A stretch of 19,729 nucleotides of DNA, from assembly GCA_964370235.1 (NCBI GenBank), contig CAYJIL010000044.1:1-19729 (forward strand), written 5' to 3'. This document shows, one piece after another, positions 1 to 6,362 of this stretch. The position numbers and the translations under genes were made by a program. The notes below the pieces were generated by a model. That model was not told where the DNA came from and did no database searches. It saw nothing but the letters and a program-made list of their open reading frames with translations. Positions within the stretch are counted from its first letter, which is position 1. Every line of letters begins with the position of its first letter. Source of the DNA: CAYJIL01 sp964370235. GTDB taxonomy: Bacteria; Bacteroidota; Bacteroidia; Bacteroidales; Rikenellaceae.

Positions 1-14
1 AAAAATAAGAATCG

Positions 15-55
15 AATTTAGGTTTGTCATAGCTATGCTATAACACTCCTAAATT
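15..55. repeat. Imperfect palindrome (long hairpin)
   Basis: The outer arms AATTTAGG (15-22) and CCTAAATT (48-55) are perfectly complementary. Inside them TGT/ACA and ATAGC/GCTAT (29-33 and 37-41) can also pair around a TAT loop, giving a stem of about 16 bp with small internal mismatches. It lies just before the terminator at 64-106 and upstream of the CRISPR operon. It could be the 3' end of an upstream transcript or a recombination-type site. Nothing in the window decides between these. Confidence 0.45.
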
Positions 56-63
56 TAAATATA

Positions 64-106
64 AAAAATCTCCCCCTATTCACATTGTGAGTAGGGGGAG
101 ATTTTT
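64..106. terminator. Bidirectional rho-independent terminator
   Basis: AAAAATCTCCCCCTA (64-78) pairs perfectly with TAGGGGGAGATTTTT (92-106). The pairing extends inward through TCAC/GTGA with one G-T wobble, leaving a three-base loop. The A-run on the left and T-run on the right let it work in both directions. It isolates the cas operon from whatever lies to the left of the window. Confidence 0.85.
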
Positions 107-107
107 G

Positions 108-136
108 TTTGAATAACTACCGAATAATATACTTTG
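108..136 (+). promoter_or_regulatory. Candidate promoter of the cas operon
   Basis: TTTG at 108-111 is followed after 18 nt by TACTTTG at 130-136, one base short of the Bacteroidota -7 consensus TAnnTTTG. It would give a 5' leader of about 50 nt before the cas12a ATG. A second, weaker combination is TTTTG (144-148) with TATCTTAT (172-179), but its spacing is too long. The AT-rich sequence makes chance matches likely. Confidence 0.35.
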
Positions 137-196
137 GTTTAATTTTTGTATATTTATTTTTTTAATGATAATATCTTATACTAAACTTAAACAATT

Positions 197-3100
197 ATGA
201 AAAATACACTGTTCCCACCCTTTGCCGATTTTACCAATCTATACTCGATGTCTAAAACATTGCGATTTGAGCTACAGCCACAAGGAAAAACATATGATAA
301 TATCGTTGTAAGTGGCATTTTAGAAGAAGATAAGCATCGAGCCGAAAGTTACAAGAAGATGAAGAAAATAATAGATGAATATCATAAATATATTATATCT
401 AGAGATTTATCTGAATGTAATCTAAAGGTTGTTAGTGACGGTAAGAACGACTCATTAGAAGAATTTGAAGAATATTATACAGCTAAGAATATCGATAACC
501 AACAGAAAAAGTTAGATGATATTCAAAAAAAATTACGTATACAAATTAAAAAATGTTTTAAACTCGAAGATGTCTTTAAAGAGAAACTTATAAGCGAGCT
601 CTTGCCTAAATCTGGGATTATACAGAGCAACGAAGAAAACGAATTATTATCAGAATTTAAAGGTTTTACAACATACTTTACAGGCTTTCACGAAAATCGT
701 AAAAATATTTATTCCGATGAAGAAAAAGCAACATCTATAGCTTACCGTTTAATACACGAAAATTTACCAAAATTTGTAGATAATATCTACATTTTTGAAA
801 AAGCTATGCAGGTAGATGAGCTGCGTAACGAGTTCGCTACAATTAAGAGTGAGTTGGGCATTAAAGATAACCTTACAGATATTTTCTCGTTATCTTACTT
901 CACAAAAACACTCACACAGTCGCAAATCGATTTTTATAACTATATACTAGGAGGAAAGAGCGAAGATAGCATTAAGATTAAAGGCGTAAATGAATATATA
1001 AACAGTCATAATCAACGAAATAAAACTAATCGTATACCATTTCTAAAGCCTCTTTTTAAGCAGATATTAAGTGATAAAGAATCACTTTCTTGGCTACCTC
1101 AGGTTTTTGAAACTGATAAAATGCTACTTGATGCTATACAAGAGTGTTATACTTTTTTGGCTAAAGATTTAGATAAAATAAGTTTTGCATTAAATAATAT
1201 TGACAGCTACGACACAAGTAAAATATATGTAACTAACGATCGCTCAATAACAGATATATCAAGTAAGCTATATGCAGATTGGGGGGCTATAAACAAGTCA
1301 ATAGTCGAAGAATTTAAGGTAAATAATCCACAGAAAAAACGTGAGAGTGATTTAAAATATAATGAACGAATAACAAAAGCCATAAAAGCTATTGGTTATT
1401 TCTCGTTAAGTCAAATAAATCAAACTTTATTTTTAGGCGGTAAAGATGTGGGTATTGATTCTTATTTCAAAAATCTTGATACCCTAGGATTAATAGAAAA
1501 CATAACAACAAGTTATGCCGATGTAAGTGACTTGTTAAACGATCAATCTATATTACAAAAAACACTTATTCAAGATAAAATATACGTAGAGAAAATAAAG
1601 AACCTTTTGGATGCCATAAAGGAGTTGCAGTATTTTATTAAACCATTAATTGTAAAAGAATTTAAAAAAGATGATGGCTTTTATGGTGTTATTGACCCAT
1701 TTTGGGAATTCTTATCGAATTCTTTTACTCCGTTGTATGATAAGGTTAGAAACTATCTAACAAAAAAAATATATTCCGAGGAAAAGATAAAAATCAATTT
1801 TAAGAATTCTACATTATTAAGTGGCTGGGATCTTAATAAGGAGCGGGATAATAGTAGTGTTATACTTTACAAAGATAATTACTATTACCTTGCAATTATG
1901 AGTAAGGGAAATAATCGTATTTTTGAGAATTTACCAAAATCAAAAAATGATAGTTGTTATCAAAAAATGGTATACAAACAGGTTTCCGGTGCTAATAAGA
2001 TGCTCCCAAAGATATTTATTAGTGCAAAGGAAGCTAAGGAGAAAACTCCAAGTGATATCCTGCTAAACTATACCGAGGGGACACATAAAAAAGGCAGTAA
2101 TTTTGTTTTAAATGATTGCCATAAATTGATAAACCATTTTAAAGAATCAATTAAGTCATATAGTGGTTGGGATGTGTTTAATTTTGATTTTTCTAAAACT
2201 GATAACTATAATGATATAAGTGAGTTCTATAAAGAATTAGACCATCAAGCATATAAAATAGACTTTGTTGATATATCGGCAGATTACATTGATTCTTTGG
2301 TTGAGGAAGGGAAGTTGTATCTATTCAAGATATATAATAAAGATTTTTCGCCACATAGCAAGGGAACTCCTAATATGCATACTTTATATTGGAAATCACT
2401 ATTTTGTAAAGAGAATTTACAAGATGTTTGTTATAAACTAAATGGTGAAGCTGAAATCTTTTTTAGAAAAAAATCGATAGATTATGACGAAAATATCCAA
2501 AAACAAGGTCATCACTATGATGCTTTGAAAGATAAGTTTAGTTATCCTATTATAAAAGATAAACGTTATAGTGTAGACAAATTCCTGTTCCATGTTCCTA
2601 TTACTTTAAACTTTAAATCTAAAGGTGTGAATAATATCAATAGCCGAGTTTTACAGTTTATAAAAGATGGTAATGTTGAACACGTAATTGGAATAGATAG
2701 AGGTGAACGCCATCTTTTATATGTTACCGTTGTAGATTTACAAGGAAATATTAAAGAACAATTTTCATTGAATACAATTAAAAGCGAAAATTACGACAAA
2801 CCACAAGATTATTACTCTAGTCTAAAAAAGCGAGAGAATGAACGTGATAAAGCTCGCAAAAGCTGGAAAACAATTGAAAATATTAAAGAGTTAAAAGAGG
2901 GATATATGAGTCAAGTAGTCTATAAAATATCTCAACTAATTCAAAAATATAATGCTATTGTTGCTATCGAAGATTTGAATAGTGGATTTATGCGAGGTCG
3001 CCAAAAAATAGAAAGGCAAATTTATACAAAATTCGAGAACCGTTTGATCGATAAGTTGAGTTATATTGTAGATAAGAAAGCCTCGCCTTTAGATTGTGGT

Positions 3101-3844
3101 GGAGTGCTTAATGCATTGCAATTAGTGAATCCCAAAAGTGGTGGCAAACAAAATGGATTCCTATTTTATGTTCCGGCATGGAACACTAGTAAAATCGATC
3201 CAGTTACTGGTTTCGTAGATCTATTAAAACCTAAATACGAGAGTGTGAAACAAACAAAAGAGTTTATTGCTAAATTCGATTTCATAAGGTATAATAGTAT
3301 CGCAGACCTATTTGAATTTGATGTTGATTACAGCAAATTTAATTCTCGTGCCGATGGTACTCGTCTAACTTGGACTGTTTGTAGTAATGGTGATAGAATC
3401 GAATCATATCGTAACAAAGACAAAAATAGTCAATGGGATTATCGAAAAGTGAATCTAACAAATGAATTTAAAGTATTGCTGAACAATTATGGCATAAATA
3501 TTGATAGTGATATAAAGCAAGCTATTTTGGATGCAAGTGATAGTAGTGAATTCTTTAGATCGTTTATTCATTTGCTAAAACTAATGCTGCAAATGCGTAA
3601 TAGTAATCCAAATACCGAAGAAGATTATATCATCTCCCCTGTTCGTAGCGCAAAAGGAGATTTTTATTGTAGTACAGATGGTGATATATCGCTACCGCAA
3701 GATGCCGATGCAAACGGAGCTTATAACATAGCTCGTAAAGGTATTTGGGCTATAGATCAAATAAAGACAGTAGATAGCGAAAACCTAAAACTCGCAATAA
3801 CAAATAAAGAGTGGTTAAGCTTTGTACAAGGTTATGATAAATAA
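197..3844 (+). CDS. cas12a: Cas12a (Cpf1), type V-A CRISPR effector nuclease
   Basis: This is the single-protein effector that processes its own crRNA and cuts T-rich-PAM DNA. At 1215 aa it is near the short end of the family (roughly 1200-1300 aa). The N-terminus has the family's YSMSKTLRFEL start. The PAM-reading GANKMLPK motif is at 598-605. RuvC I is IGIDRGERH with catalytic D834; RuvC II is AIEDLN with E925; RuvC III is DADANGAY with D1171. The Nuc-domain arginine, in QMRNSN, is R1134. All the DNA-cutting residues I can align to AsCas12a and FnCas12a are present. The WED-domain crRNA-processing segment (about 771-791) is shorter than in FnCas12a or LbCas12a, though K787 in IKDKRY is kept. 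The protein resembles Porphyromonas/Prevotella Cas12a. It is first gene of the operon, with cas4 2 nt downstream. Start ATG at 197 fits the family N-terminus. Confidence 0.98.
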   Translation: MKNTLFPPFADFTNLYSMSKTLRFELQPQGKTYDNIVVSGILEEDKHRAESYKKMKKIIDEYHKYIISRDLSECNLKVVSDGKNDSLEEFEEYYTAKNIDNQQKKLDDIQKKLRIQIKKCFKLEDVFKEKLISELLPKSGIIQSNEENELLSEFKGFTTYFTGFHENRKNIYSDEEKATSIAYRLIHENLPKFVDNIYIFEKAMQVDELRNEFATIKSELGIKDNLTDIFSLSYFTKTLTQSQIDFYNYILGGKSEDSIKIKGVNEYINSHNQRNKTNRIPFLKPLFKQILSDKESLSWLPQVFETDKMLLDAIQECYTFLAKDLDKISFALNNIDSYDTSKIYVTNDRSITDISSKLYADWGAINKSIVEEFKVNNPQKKRESDLKYNERITKAIKAIGYFSLSQINQTLFLGGKDVGIDSYFKNLDTLGLIENITTSYADVSDLLNDQSILQKTLIQDKIYVEKIKNLLDAIKELQYFIKPLIVKEFKKDDGFYGVIDPFWEFLSNSFTPLYDKVRNYLTKKIYSEEKIKINFKNSTLLSGWDLNKERDNSSVILYKDNYYYLAIMSKGNNRIFENLPKSKNDSCYQKMVYKQVSGANKMLPKIFISAKEAKEKTPSDILLNYTEGTHKKGSNFVLNDCHKLINHFKESIKSYSGWDVFNFDFSKTDNYNDISEFYKELDHQAYKIDFVDISADYIDSLVEEGKLYLFKIYNKDFSPHSKGTPNMHTLYWKSLFCKENLQDVCYKLNGEAEIFFRKKSIDYDENIQKQGHHYDALKDKFSYPIIKDKRYSVDKFLFHVPITLNFKSKGVNNINSRVLQFIKDGNVEHVIGIDRGERHLLYVTVVDLQGNIKEQFSLNTIKSENYDKPQDYYSSLKKRENERDKARKSWKTIENIKELKEGYMSQVVYKISQLIQKYNAIVAIEDLNSGFMRGRQKIERQIYTKFENRLIDKLSYIVDKKASPLDCGGVLNALQLVNPKSGGKQNGFLFYVPAWNTSKIDPVTGFVDLLKPKYESVKQTKEFIAKFDFIRYNSIADLFEFDVDYSKFNSRADGTRLTWTVCSNGDRIESYRNKDKNSQWDYRKVNLTNEFKVLLNNYGINIDSDIKQAILDASDSSEFFRSFIHLLKLMLQMRNSNPNTEEDYIISPVRSAKGDFYCSTDGDISLPQDADANGAYNIARKGIWAIDQIKTVDSENLKLAITNKEWLSFVQGYDK

Positions 3845-3846
3845 TT

Positions 3847-4410
3847 ATGGATGATTACATCGCAATTTCGATGCTGAATGATTTTGTTTTTTGTCCTTAC
3901 TCCATATATGTACATAGTGCATATATGGAGGCAGACAAAGATATTTATCATGCTAAACCTCAATTAAGAGGCGATCATGCACACAAATCTATAGATCACA
4001 AAATATATAGTAGTAGGGATATCGTAACCTCTCTACCAGTCATATCTAATGAATTTAAGCTAATAGGAAAGATTGATAAATATAATACAAAAACAGAAAT
4101 ATTAACCGAACGTAAATACAGAATAAAGACAGTATATCAAGGGCAAATTTATCAATTGTGGGCTCAATATTTTTGTCTGATCGAGATGGGATATTCGGTA
4201 CAAGGCATTGAATTTTATGAGTTTTCTACCAATAAAAAAATTGCAATTGATCTACCTTGTGACGCTCAAAGGGTAGAGTTTGCAGAGTTTGTCAAAAGAT
4301 TTAGGGAATTTGACCCTAGCAATTTTGATGATATAAACCACAATAAGTGTATTCACTGTGTATATTCTGCGTTATGTGATAAAGCCTCGCAAGATAATGT
4401 TTACCAATAA
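3847..4410 (+). CDS. cas4: Cas4, RecB-like nuclease with Fe-S cluster
   Basis: The 187-aa protein has the four cysteines expected to hold a 4Fe-4S cluster: C16 in FCPYS and C168, C171, C177 near the C-terminus. The PD-(D/E)XK nuclease core is visible as GDHAH (H44 or H46), GKID (D77), the ExK motif E88-R89-K90, and a following QIYQLWAQ helix with Q100. In V-A systems Cas4 works with Cas1-Cas2 to pick and trim prespacers next to a PAM. It sits 2 nt after cas12a, and its last codons overlap the start of cas1, so translation is probably coupled. Length is normal for CRISPR Cas4. Confidence 0.95.
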   Translation: MDDYIAISMLNDFVFCPYSIYVHSAYMEADKDIYHAKPQLRGDHAHKSIDHKIYSSRDIVTSLPVISNEFKLIGKIDKYNTKTEILTERKYRIKTVYQGQIYQLWAQYFCLIEMGYSVQGIEFYEFSTNKKIAIDLPCDAQRVEFAEFVKRFREFDPSNFDDINHNKCIHCVYSALCDKASQDNVYQ

Positions 4411-5365
4411 GGATATTTCGCATAGAACAATCTATATTATTAATTGCATTGAGAAACGTACATTAAGGGTCTCTAATGGTGAATTGTTATTGCATGATAA
4501 TCAAGCAGACAAAACACTCACAAAATTACCGTTTCAAAAGATATTAGCATTGTTTGTAGTTGGGCACATTTCAATTACTACAGCTTTAATCGATAAATGC
4601 AAAAAGTTCAACGTTGCACTAGTCGTTATGAAGCTTAATCTTCGTCCGATATTTTTTTGGTCAAATACATCTGAAGGAAATTATCTTTTGCGACAGAAAC
4701 AACACCAAATGCTCAAGAATGATATATCAATAGCTAGAGTATTGGTATCTAATAAAGTGCAAAATCAATATAAGTTACTGTGTAAAATAAGGCAAAAATC
4801 AGAATCGATAAATAAAGCCAAAACTATTTGCACAGAGGCACTTGAATTGGTAAACAAAGTATCATCATCTAACGATCTCATGGGTATTGAGGGTATTGTT
4901 GCAAAATATTTCTTTGCAGCCTACTATGAGTCTATTGGATGGCAACAGCGATTACCTCGTACTCGTATTGATGCAATAAACGCAACACTTGATATCGGTT
5001 ATACTATCCTATTTAATTTTATAGAAGTGTTTATACGAATGTTTGGTTTTGATTTATACATTGGTGTTCATCATAAGCTTTGGTTTAGGCGCAAATCTTT
5101 GGTTTGTGACTTAATGGAACCATTCCGATGTATTGTTGATGCTCAAGTACGTAAATCATTTAATTACGGGCAATTTACGGCAAAAGACTTTAATATATTC
5201 AAGGGTGAATATATCCTTAAACGAGAGATGAATAGTCATTATCAGCAAATATTTTATAATGCACTAATCTCTCATAAGAATGATATTTTTATTTATATAC
5301 AAAGATATTATAGGTGTTTTATGAACAGGAAATCACAACCAAATTTTCCGAACTTTATCTACTAA
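4397..5365 (+). CDS. cas1: Cas1, CRISPR integrase
   Basis: Cas1 forms the Cas1-Cas2 complex that inserts new spacers at the leader end of the array. I chose ATG 4397 (322 aa, beginning MFTNKDISHRTIYI) over an in-frame ATG at 4358, because the longer form would add residues unlike Cas1 and overlap cas4 by over 50 nt. The chosen start overlaps cas4 by 14 nt. Metal-binding residues are visible: E165 in GIEGIVAKYF, H225/H226 in GVHHKLWF, and D238 and E241 in CDLMEPFR. The spacing matches the family pattern (H, then SL..DLxEPFR). Cas2 starts 4 nt after the stop. Confidence 0.95.
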   Translation: MFTNKDISHRTIYIINCIEKRTLRVSNGELLLHDNQADKTLTKLPFQKILALFVVGHISITTALIDKCKKFNVALVVMKLNLRPIFFWSNTSEGNYLLRQKQHQMLKNDISIARVLVSNKVQNQYKLLCKIRQKSESINKAKTICTEALELVNKVSSSNDLMGIEGIVAKYFFAAYYESIGWQQRLPRTRIDAINATLDIGYTILFNFIEVFIRMFGFDLYIGVHHKLWFRRKSLVCDLMEPFRCIVDAQVRKSFNYGQFTAKDFNIFKGEYILKREMNSHYQQIFYNALISHKNDIFIYIQRYYRCFMNRKSQPNFPNFIY

Positions 5366-5369
5366 AGCT

Positions 5370-5642
5370 ATGCTTATAATAAGTTATGATATAAAGAACG
5401 ACAAACTGCGATCTCGTTTTTCTAAAATGTTAACTAAGAATGGAGCAATAAGATTACAGATGTCGGTTTATGAAGTGAATAACACCAAACGAATCTTAGA
5501 TAATATATCTCTAAAGATAGAAACCGTATTCTCTCCTTTGTTCGATGGAGGTGATAGTGTCGTAATTTTTAATGTGTCTAATACCAATATTGTAAAGTAT
5601 GGTAATGCAATCCATCGAGATAAAGATGTTGTCTTTTTTTGA
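5370..5642 (+). CDS. cas2: Cas2, adaptation complex subunit
   Basis: This 90-aa protein has the Cas2 ferredoxin-like pattern. A first beta strand LIISYDI carries the conserved aspartate D7, followed by a helix with RSRFSKML, a strand RLQMSVYEV, and a late strand DSVVIFNV. It is the structural partner of Cas1 during spacer insertion. Length is typical. It is the last gene of the operon and is followed directly by the array leader, the standard arrangement for V-A loci. Confidence 0.93.
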   Translation: MLIISYDIKNDKLRSRFSKMLTKNGAIRLQMSVYEVNNTKRILDNISLKIETVFSPLFDGGDSVVIFNVSNTNIVKYGNAIHRDKDVVFF

Positions 5643-5844
5643 TATTATTATGTAAACCTAAGTCTATTTATTGGTTCGAAAGATTTAATGTAGTTTGCTA
5701 ATTGATTTATTGTCAGTTAAATATGTGTAGCGTTTGCATAGTCATATTTTATTAGGGGGGGATATCAAATGCATCTTATTCCCCAAAGTGGTGTATTAAT
5801 TGTTTGTTTTTTAGATAAATACAGCTATCTTTGTGTTTATAAGA
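5643..5844 (+). promoter_or_regulatory. CRISPR leader with array promoter
   Basis: This 202-nt AT-rich, non-coding stretch lies between cas2 and the first repeat. A clear Bacteroidota-type promoter is at its end: TTTG at 5803-5806, 19 nt, then TATCTTTG at 5826-5833. Transcription would start just before the first repeat at 5845. It also contains a run of seven G (5755-5761) and CCCC at 5781-5784, which could pair loosely. The core CTATCTTTGTG (5825-5835) recurs exactly in front of both small RNAs downstream of the array. Confidence 0.75.
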
Positions 5845-5880
5845 GTCTATAAGACTCAAAAAATTTCTACTATTGTAGAT

Positions 5881-5980
5881 NNNNNNNNNNNNNNNNNNNN
5901 NNNNNNNNNNNNNNNNNNNNNNNNNNNNNNNNNNNNNNNNNNNNNNNNNNNNNNNNNNNNNNNNNNNNNNNNNNNNNNNN
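5881..5980. other. 100-N gap inside the array
   Basis: Exactly 100 N run from the last base of the first repeat to the first base of the terminal repeat. A round 100 usually marks a scaffold gap of unknown size, and such gaps often fall in collapsed repeats. It would also fit two 32-nt spacers around one 36-nt repeat (32+36+32), so the true array length is unknown. Confidence 0.9.
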
Positions 5981-6014
5981 GTCTATAAGACTCAAAAAAA
6001 ATCTACTGTTAGAT
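5981..6014 (+). repeat. Degenerate terminal CRISPR repeat
   Basis: It matches the first repeat over its 5' half (GTCTATAAGACTCAAAAAA), but is 34 nt rather than 36 and differs in the handle: ATCTACTGTTAGAT instead of TTTCTACTATTGTAGAT. The usual TCTAC/GTAGA stem is lost, yet ATCTA (6001-6005) can pair with TAGAT (6010-6014) around CTGT. That leaves a five-pair stem and four-base loop shifted by one base. Decay of the leader-distal repeat is common. Here the shifted pairing could still allow a crRNA whose guide begins at 6015. Confidence 0.85.
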
Positions 6015-6033
6015 GTATTAAATAAAAAATAAC

Positions 6034-6041
6034 TATCTTTG
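6034..6041 (+). promoter_or_regulatory. Promoter of small RNA 1 (-7 element)
   Basis: TATCTTTG matches the Bacteroidota -7 consensus TAnnTTTG. The -33 position falls on the end of the degenerate CRISPR repeat (about 6010-6014, TAGAT), which lacks the TTTG seen in front of unit 2. This promoter may therefore be weaker, and the RNA may be made mainly by read-through from the array. Confidence 0.5.
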
Positions 6042-6046
6042 TGGCA

Positions 6047-6124
6047 TGGGAGATAAGACCATTGAAACCTACCCGCGAAGCAGGAGATACTCAGACCGTA
6101 GTTTACTGCGGTCTGTTTGATTTT
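6047..6124 (+). ncRNA. Candidate small RNA 1 downstream of the array
   Basis: The predicted transcript starts a few bases after the TATCTTTG element and ends at the hairpin terminator at 6092-6124, giving about 75-80 nt. It contains the conserved block CCATTGAAACCT followed by CCCGCGAAG and AGG, also found in unit 2. CCT (6068-6070) and AGG (6082-6084) could close a small hairpin around the CCCGCGAAG loop. A short ORF from the ATG at 6046 is not kept in unit 2, where a one-base insertion shifts the frame, so an RNA product is more likely. It may also act as the 3' end and terminator of the pre-crRNA. I do not recognise the RNA family. Confidence 0.5.
6092..6124 (+). terminator. Rho-independent terminator of array and small RNA 1
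   Basis: CAGACCGTAG (6092-6101) pairs with CTGCGGTCTG (6106-6115) around TTTA, ten pairs with one G-T wobble. It is followed by TTTGATTTT. It would stop both the array transcript and small RNA 1. Confidence 0.8.
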
Positions 6125-6146
6125 ATAGAGACTTGTGGACAAGAGT

Positions 6147-6176
6147 TTTGTATTAAATAAAAAATAACTATCTTTG
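6147..6176 (+). promoter_or_regulatory. Promoter of small RNA 2
   Basis: TTTG at 6147-6150, 18 nt, then TATCTTTG at 6169-6176: both elements match the Bacteroidota consensus and the spacing is right. Positions 6150-6176 are identical to the 27 nt after the terminal CRISPR repeat. The four bases before 6150 are TTTT, in the place a Cas12a PAM would occupy. The promoter is therefore a possible Cas12a target site. Confidence 0.65.
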
Positions 6177-6181
6177 TGTCA

Positions 6182-6270
6182 TGGAGAGATATAACCATTG
6201 AAACCTTCCCGCGAAGTAGGCTACCTGTTCAGACCCTCTTGGTATAATTATACCAAGAGGGTCTGTTCCA
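6182..6270 (+). ncRNA. Candidate small RNA 2
   Basis: The predicted transcript runs from a few bases after TATCTTTG to the end of the palindromic hairpin, about 85-90 nt. It keeps the CCATTGAAACCT and CCCGCGAAG blocks of small RNA 1. The hairpin sequence differs while the CAGACC/GGTCTG base of the stem is kept, as expected if structure matters. A six-codon ORF (ATG at 6181, TGA at 6199-6201) exists but is not shared with unit 1. Function unknown. Its position beside a Cas12a array, with a promoter matching a possible guide, makes a Cas12a-controlled RNA worth considering. Confidence 0.5.
6230..6270 (+). terminator. Palindromic terminator of small RNA 2
   Basis: Positions 6230-6265 are a perfect 36-bp palindrome (18 bases per arm, starting CAGACCCTC, centred on AATT). 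On RNA it folds into a very stable hairpin with a minimal loop. The T-tract behind it is weak (TTCCATTT). Confidence 0.7.
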
Positions 6271-6362
6271 TTTATATGTTACAGTGTTTCGCACGTCCAA
6301 AATATAGCGAAATCACTACCCATATATCCACTAGGTTAATTTATTTTTAGCTAAATATTTCG

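Larger units (their letters stand above)
5845..6014 (+). CRISPR. Type V-A CRISPR array, interior unresolved
   Basis: The first repeat is 36 nt at 5845-5880. It begins GTCTATAAGACTC and ends with the Cas12a direct-repeat handle AATTTCTACTATTGTAGAT, whose TCTAC/GTAGA arms form the five-pair stem around a TATT loop. A second, degenerate repeat is at 5981-6014. Everything between is N, so no spacer can be read. The handle at the 3' end of the repeat shows that the array is read on the + strand, away from the leader. The minimum content is one repeat, unseen spacers, and the decayed terminal repeat. Confidence 0.93.
6015..6220 (+). repeat. Tandem duplication, two units with 135-nt period
   Basis: Unit 1 (6015-6084) and unit 2 (6150-6220) align along their length. 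The first 29 nt (6015-6043 and 6150-6178) are identical. The rest has a few substitutions and a one-base insertion in unit 2 after CATGG. Each unit holds a promoter and the body of a small RNA, and each is followed by a different hairpin starting CAGACC. Similarity starts exactly at the end of the terminal CRISPR repeat. Confidence 0.9.

Noticed and set aside
137..196. A Cas-regulating guide target at the cas12a promoter
   Set aside because: TTTTTGTAT (143-151) looks like a PAM plus the start of the 6015 guide, but only four guide bases match. Any other candidate guide would be hidden in the N gap.
3656..3706. Apparent loss of a catalytic arginine in Cas12a (the DSR seen in AsCas12a is CST here)
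   Set aside because: Counting back from D1263 in AsCas12a shows that the DSR arginine is not the catalytic R1226. That residue is in QMRNSN and is present here as R1134.
4358..4396. A longer Cas1 start at 4358
   Set aside because: It would overlap cas4 by 53 nt and add 13 residues not typical of Cas1. The ATG at 4397 gives the usual N-terminus.
6046..6120. A 24-codon ORF in small RNA 1 and a six-codon ORF in small RNA 2 (ATG 6181, including one AGA codon)
   Set aside because: The frames are not shared between the two units because of a one-base insertion, and the ATGs lie at or before the predicted transcript starts. A toxin mini-ORF with rare codons, as in CreT RNAs, remains a thought but has no support here.
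5870..6142. A minus-strand ORF of 90 codons across the array
   Set aside because: It runs through the N gap and the repeats, so the open frame is an artefact.
5643..6270. A tracrRNA with an anti-repeat
   Set aside because: Neither small RNA contains a stretch complementary to the repeat handle, and Cas12a does not need a tracrRNA.
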